Part shown: positions 4,886 through 6,871 of the stretch, piece by piece
Layout: every line of letters begins with the position of its first letter
Numbering within the stretch: the first letter of the stretch is position 1
Source: an uncultured Chryseolinea sp.
GTDB lineage: Bacteria > Bacteroidota > Bacteroidia > Cytophagales > Cyclobacteriaceae
Assembly (NCBI GenBank): GCA_946478915.1
Contig: CAMLER010000276.1
Coordinates: forward strand, 1-6,871
Direction of reading: 5' to 3'
DNA: 6,871 nucleotides
Notes under the pieces: model-generated
The model's database searches: none
The model's input: only the letters and a program-made list of their open reading frames with translations
What the model was told of the DNA's origin: nothing
Translations under genes and position numbers: made by a program

Positions 4886-6871
4886 ATGAAAATAGTTCTA
4901 CTTCTTGTTTCCATTTTGTTCACCGGGATACTGGGTCAAGCTCAAACAGGATCAGTTAGAGGGACAATAGAAACAGCTGAACGTCAGCCCATTGAATTTG
5001 CCAACATCGCTGTGAAAGGTACCGCCCTTGGCGCCTCTACCGATCAGTATGGAAAATTTGTCATCGAAAAAGTCCCTGCCGGGAATTACACCTTGATAGT
5101 ATCAAGCATCGGATTTACGACAATTAACCGATCCATTTCCGTTGCCGCTGATCAGACTAGTTTGATAGATTTTGTTCTAGCGGAAACAAGCGAACAATTG
5201 CAAGAGGTCGAGATCACCGGCCGGAAGGAGCGCACTTATAAAAATACTGCCTCATTTGCCGGAACCAAGACGGAAACTCCACTCAAACTTGTACCCCAGG
5301 CCATTAGCTACGTAACCAAGGAAGTAATTGACGATCAGCAAGCCTTCAAGACCAGTGACGTGCTAAAAAATTTGAGTGGCGTGAATGTCTTTTCCTTCTA
5401 CAACAATGATTTTTCCCTGCGTGGATTTCGCGCCGGCAATGCGTTGATAAACGGTTTGCGCGACCCAACCAACAGCTGGGGGCAATCATTACTTCCCAAC
5501 GTAGAACGTGTCGAGGTTATTAAAGGTCCAGCCTCTGCTTTATTTGCAAATTCCGATCCAGGGGGCACAGTAAACACGGTTACTAAGAAACCGCTCGACG
5601 AATCACGTAAGGCTATAAGCTTTGCCACAGGAAGTTACAATACCTTCAGGATAACAGGCGATTTTACCGGGCCGATGGATGAAGAGAAAACGCTGCTCTA
5701 CCGTATGAACGTCGCCTATCAAAACGCTCAGTCATTCCGCGTCCTTCAGGGCGGTCAAGATATAGTGATAGCACCATCCATATCATTCATTCCAACAGAT
5801 AAGACGAAAGTCAACATCGACTTCGTGTATGCCAAGTCGAAATCCCGGTTAGATCGCGGTCAACCGATCTTTGGTGCATCTGCCGGAACCGATCTTCACT
5901 CCACTCCTATTTCATTTGCCATTGGCAAGGAAAATGATTACGCCCATGAAGTAAACCTGTACACAACGGCGTCCATACAGCATAAATTTTCGGATCGATT
6001 TTCTTTCAATGCTTCTTATATGAAGTTCCTGTATGATGAAGACTTGCTGGAACACCGCACTTCCAACCGATACGCTGTGGATGCCGACGGAGTAGAGATA
6101 CCTACTTTGATGGAAATGCAAACGATCCGTCGTAAACGAAAAAATTACAATGACAATATAACAGTGTACTTCGTAAGCGATCTAAAGACGGGACCAATAG
6201 ACCACAAGTTGCTGGCAGGGTACGACTACATCCAAAACATATCTCCCGTCGGAGGCTCAAATTATAATGCTACCGGATACCGGAACGCAGCTAACGACGG
6301 AGTGATAAGCACTTATAATCCGGCCAATCGTGACAATTACCTGATTCAAAATAACAGACCGGTACCAAATGTACCTCATTTCGATCTGGCAAACCCCAGC
6401 TATGCTATTTCGGAGATTTCAGGCTACTTCAATGTTTCCAGTAATCAGGCAGTCACGAAGTATTATGTGAGCGGTGTCTATGTACAGGATCAGATTTCAT
6501 GGGGAAAGCTGCAAGTATTGCTCGCATTCAGACAGGAGTATTACACTGACATTCTGAACTACCAAAAGCCAAATGCTGAAAAAGTGGAACAGAAGAAGTT
6601 TATACCTCGGTTCGGACTTGTTTACACTCCGATAGAACCGGTAAGCATATACGCGACTTATTCGCAGGGGTATCAACCACAAAGTGCGGGAACGATAGGT
6701 GATCCCGAAAGATTCGGAGGTCCCTTTGACCCTCTCACCAGTACCATGTATGAAGGTGGAGTAAAAACTGAGTTCCTCAGCAAACTGCTAAGTATAAACA
6801 TGGCCGTCTATCACATCGAACTGAACAATATTCTCATCAACGCCAACGATCCTCAAAATCCCGATCTATTG
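4886..6871 (+). CDS. TonB-dependent siderophore-type outer-membrane receptor (3' end cut by window edge)
   Basis: ATG at 4886 opens 662 codons with no stop to the right edge, so the last barrel strands are missing. Residues 1-19 are a signal peptide (MKIVLLLVSILFTGILGQA). Residues ~22-98 form a carboxypeptidase-regulatory-like domain (GSVRGTIET, GTALGASTDQYGKFVIEKVPAGNYTLIVSSIGF). LQEVEITGR (105-113) is a likely TonB-box region. The plug (~125-236) has GTKTETPLKLVPQAISYVTK (126-145), LRGFRAGNALINGLRDP (178-194), VERVEVIKGPASALF (206-220) and DPGGTVNTVTKKP (224-236), all typical of siderophore receptors of the FhuA/FoxA class. The remainder is beta-barrel, with alternating aromatic strands such as VSIYATYSQGYQPQ. 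It should import a ferric siderophore or similar large ligand across the outer membrane using TonB-ExbBD. The start is supported by the signal peptide and by the AT-rich leader. The divergent position gives no firm link to the minus-strand genes. Confidence 0.93.
   Translation, partial: MKIVLLLVSILFTGILGQAQTGSVRGTIETAERQPIEFANIAVKGTALGASTDQYGKFVIEKVPAGNYTLIVSSIGFTTINRSISVAADQTSLIDFVLAETSEQLQEVEITGRKERTYKNTASFAGTKTETPLKLVPQAISYVTKEVIDDQQAFKTSDVLKNLSGVNVFSFYNNDFSLRGFRAGNALINGLRDPTNSWGQSLLPNVERVEVIKGPASALFANSDPGGTVNTVTKKPLDESRKAISFATGSYNTFRITGDFTGPMDEEKTLLYRMNVAYQNAQSFRVLQGGQDIVIAPSISFIPTDKTKVNIDFVYAKSKSRLDRGQPIFGASAGTDLHSTPISFAIGKENDYAHEVNLYTTASIQHKFSDRFSFNASYMKFLYDEDLLEHRTSNRYAVDADGVEIPTLMEMQTIRRKRKNYNDNITVYFVSDLKTGPIDHKLLAGYDYIQNISPVGGSNYNATGYRNAANDGVISTYNPANRDNYLIQNNRPVPNVPHFDLANPSYAISEISGYFNVSSNQAVTKYYVSGVYVQDQISWGKLQVLLAFRQEYYTDILNYQKPNAEKVEQKKFIPRFGLVYTPIEPVSIYATYSQGYQPQSAGTIGDPERFGGPFDPLTSTMYEGGVKTEFLSKLLSINMAVYHIELNNILINANDPQNPDLL

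Noticed and set aside
5398..6682. Three minus-strand open frames of 61-76 codons
   Set aside because: They are antisense to the TonB receptor, whose plug and barrel motifs continue unbroken through these positions.
1..6871. CRISPR array, tRNA, rRNA, insertion sequence or integrase
   Set aside because: No spaced direct repeats of suitable length, no cloverleaf or rRNA-like segment and no transposase or integrase motifs were found by reading both strands. The window is almost fully explained by six protein genes and two short spacers.

Overview
The window reads as chromosomal DNA of a Bacteroidota bacterium, probably Cytophagales- or Chitinophagales-like; the rank below phylum is a guess. The support is a TonB-dependent receptor with the N-terminal carboxypeptidase-regulatory-like extension typical of that phylum, AT-rich leaders without clear Shine-Dalgarno sequences before most starts, and -7 elements resembling the phylum's TAnnTTTG promoter motif. 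Both window edges cut a gene.

Minus strand, read in the direction of transcription (right to left): a small secreted DUF6152-type protein (4308-4679) is followed one base later by a four-helix DUF6644-type membrane protein (3824-4306). After a 171-bp spacer with hairpins and a heptanucleotide tandem repeat come three predicted exported proteins: a CBM9-like carbohydrate-binding protein (2933-3652), a SelA/DgaE-like PLP enzyme with a twin-arginine-type leader (1659-2867), and a sorbosone-dehydrogenase-like beta-propeller fused to a cytochrome c domain (1612 to beyond the left edge). Gaps between the last three are 46-65 bp, so they plausibly form one transcription unit. Plus strand: a TonB-dependent siderophore-type receptor begins at 4886 and runs off the right edge (662 codons present). 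It is divergent from the DUF6152 gene across a 206-bp region with two short palindromes and a candidate promoter.

Functionally, the minus-strand genes look like a cell-envelope module acting on a sugar or amino-sugar-like compound. The CBM9-like protein could bind it, the propeller dehydrogenase could oxidise it and pass electrons to its own haem domain, and the PLP enzyme could perform an elimination or deamination outside the cytoplasm. The pathway is inference; no substrate can be read from the sequence. The most unusual point is a SelA/DgaE-type PLP enzyme that appears to be exported by Tat next to a periplasmic dehydrogenase. No RNA gene, CRISPR array, insertion sequence or integrase was seen.
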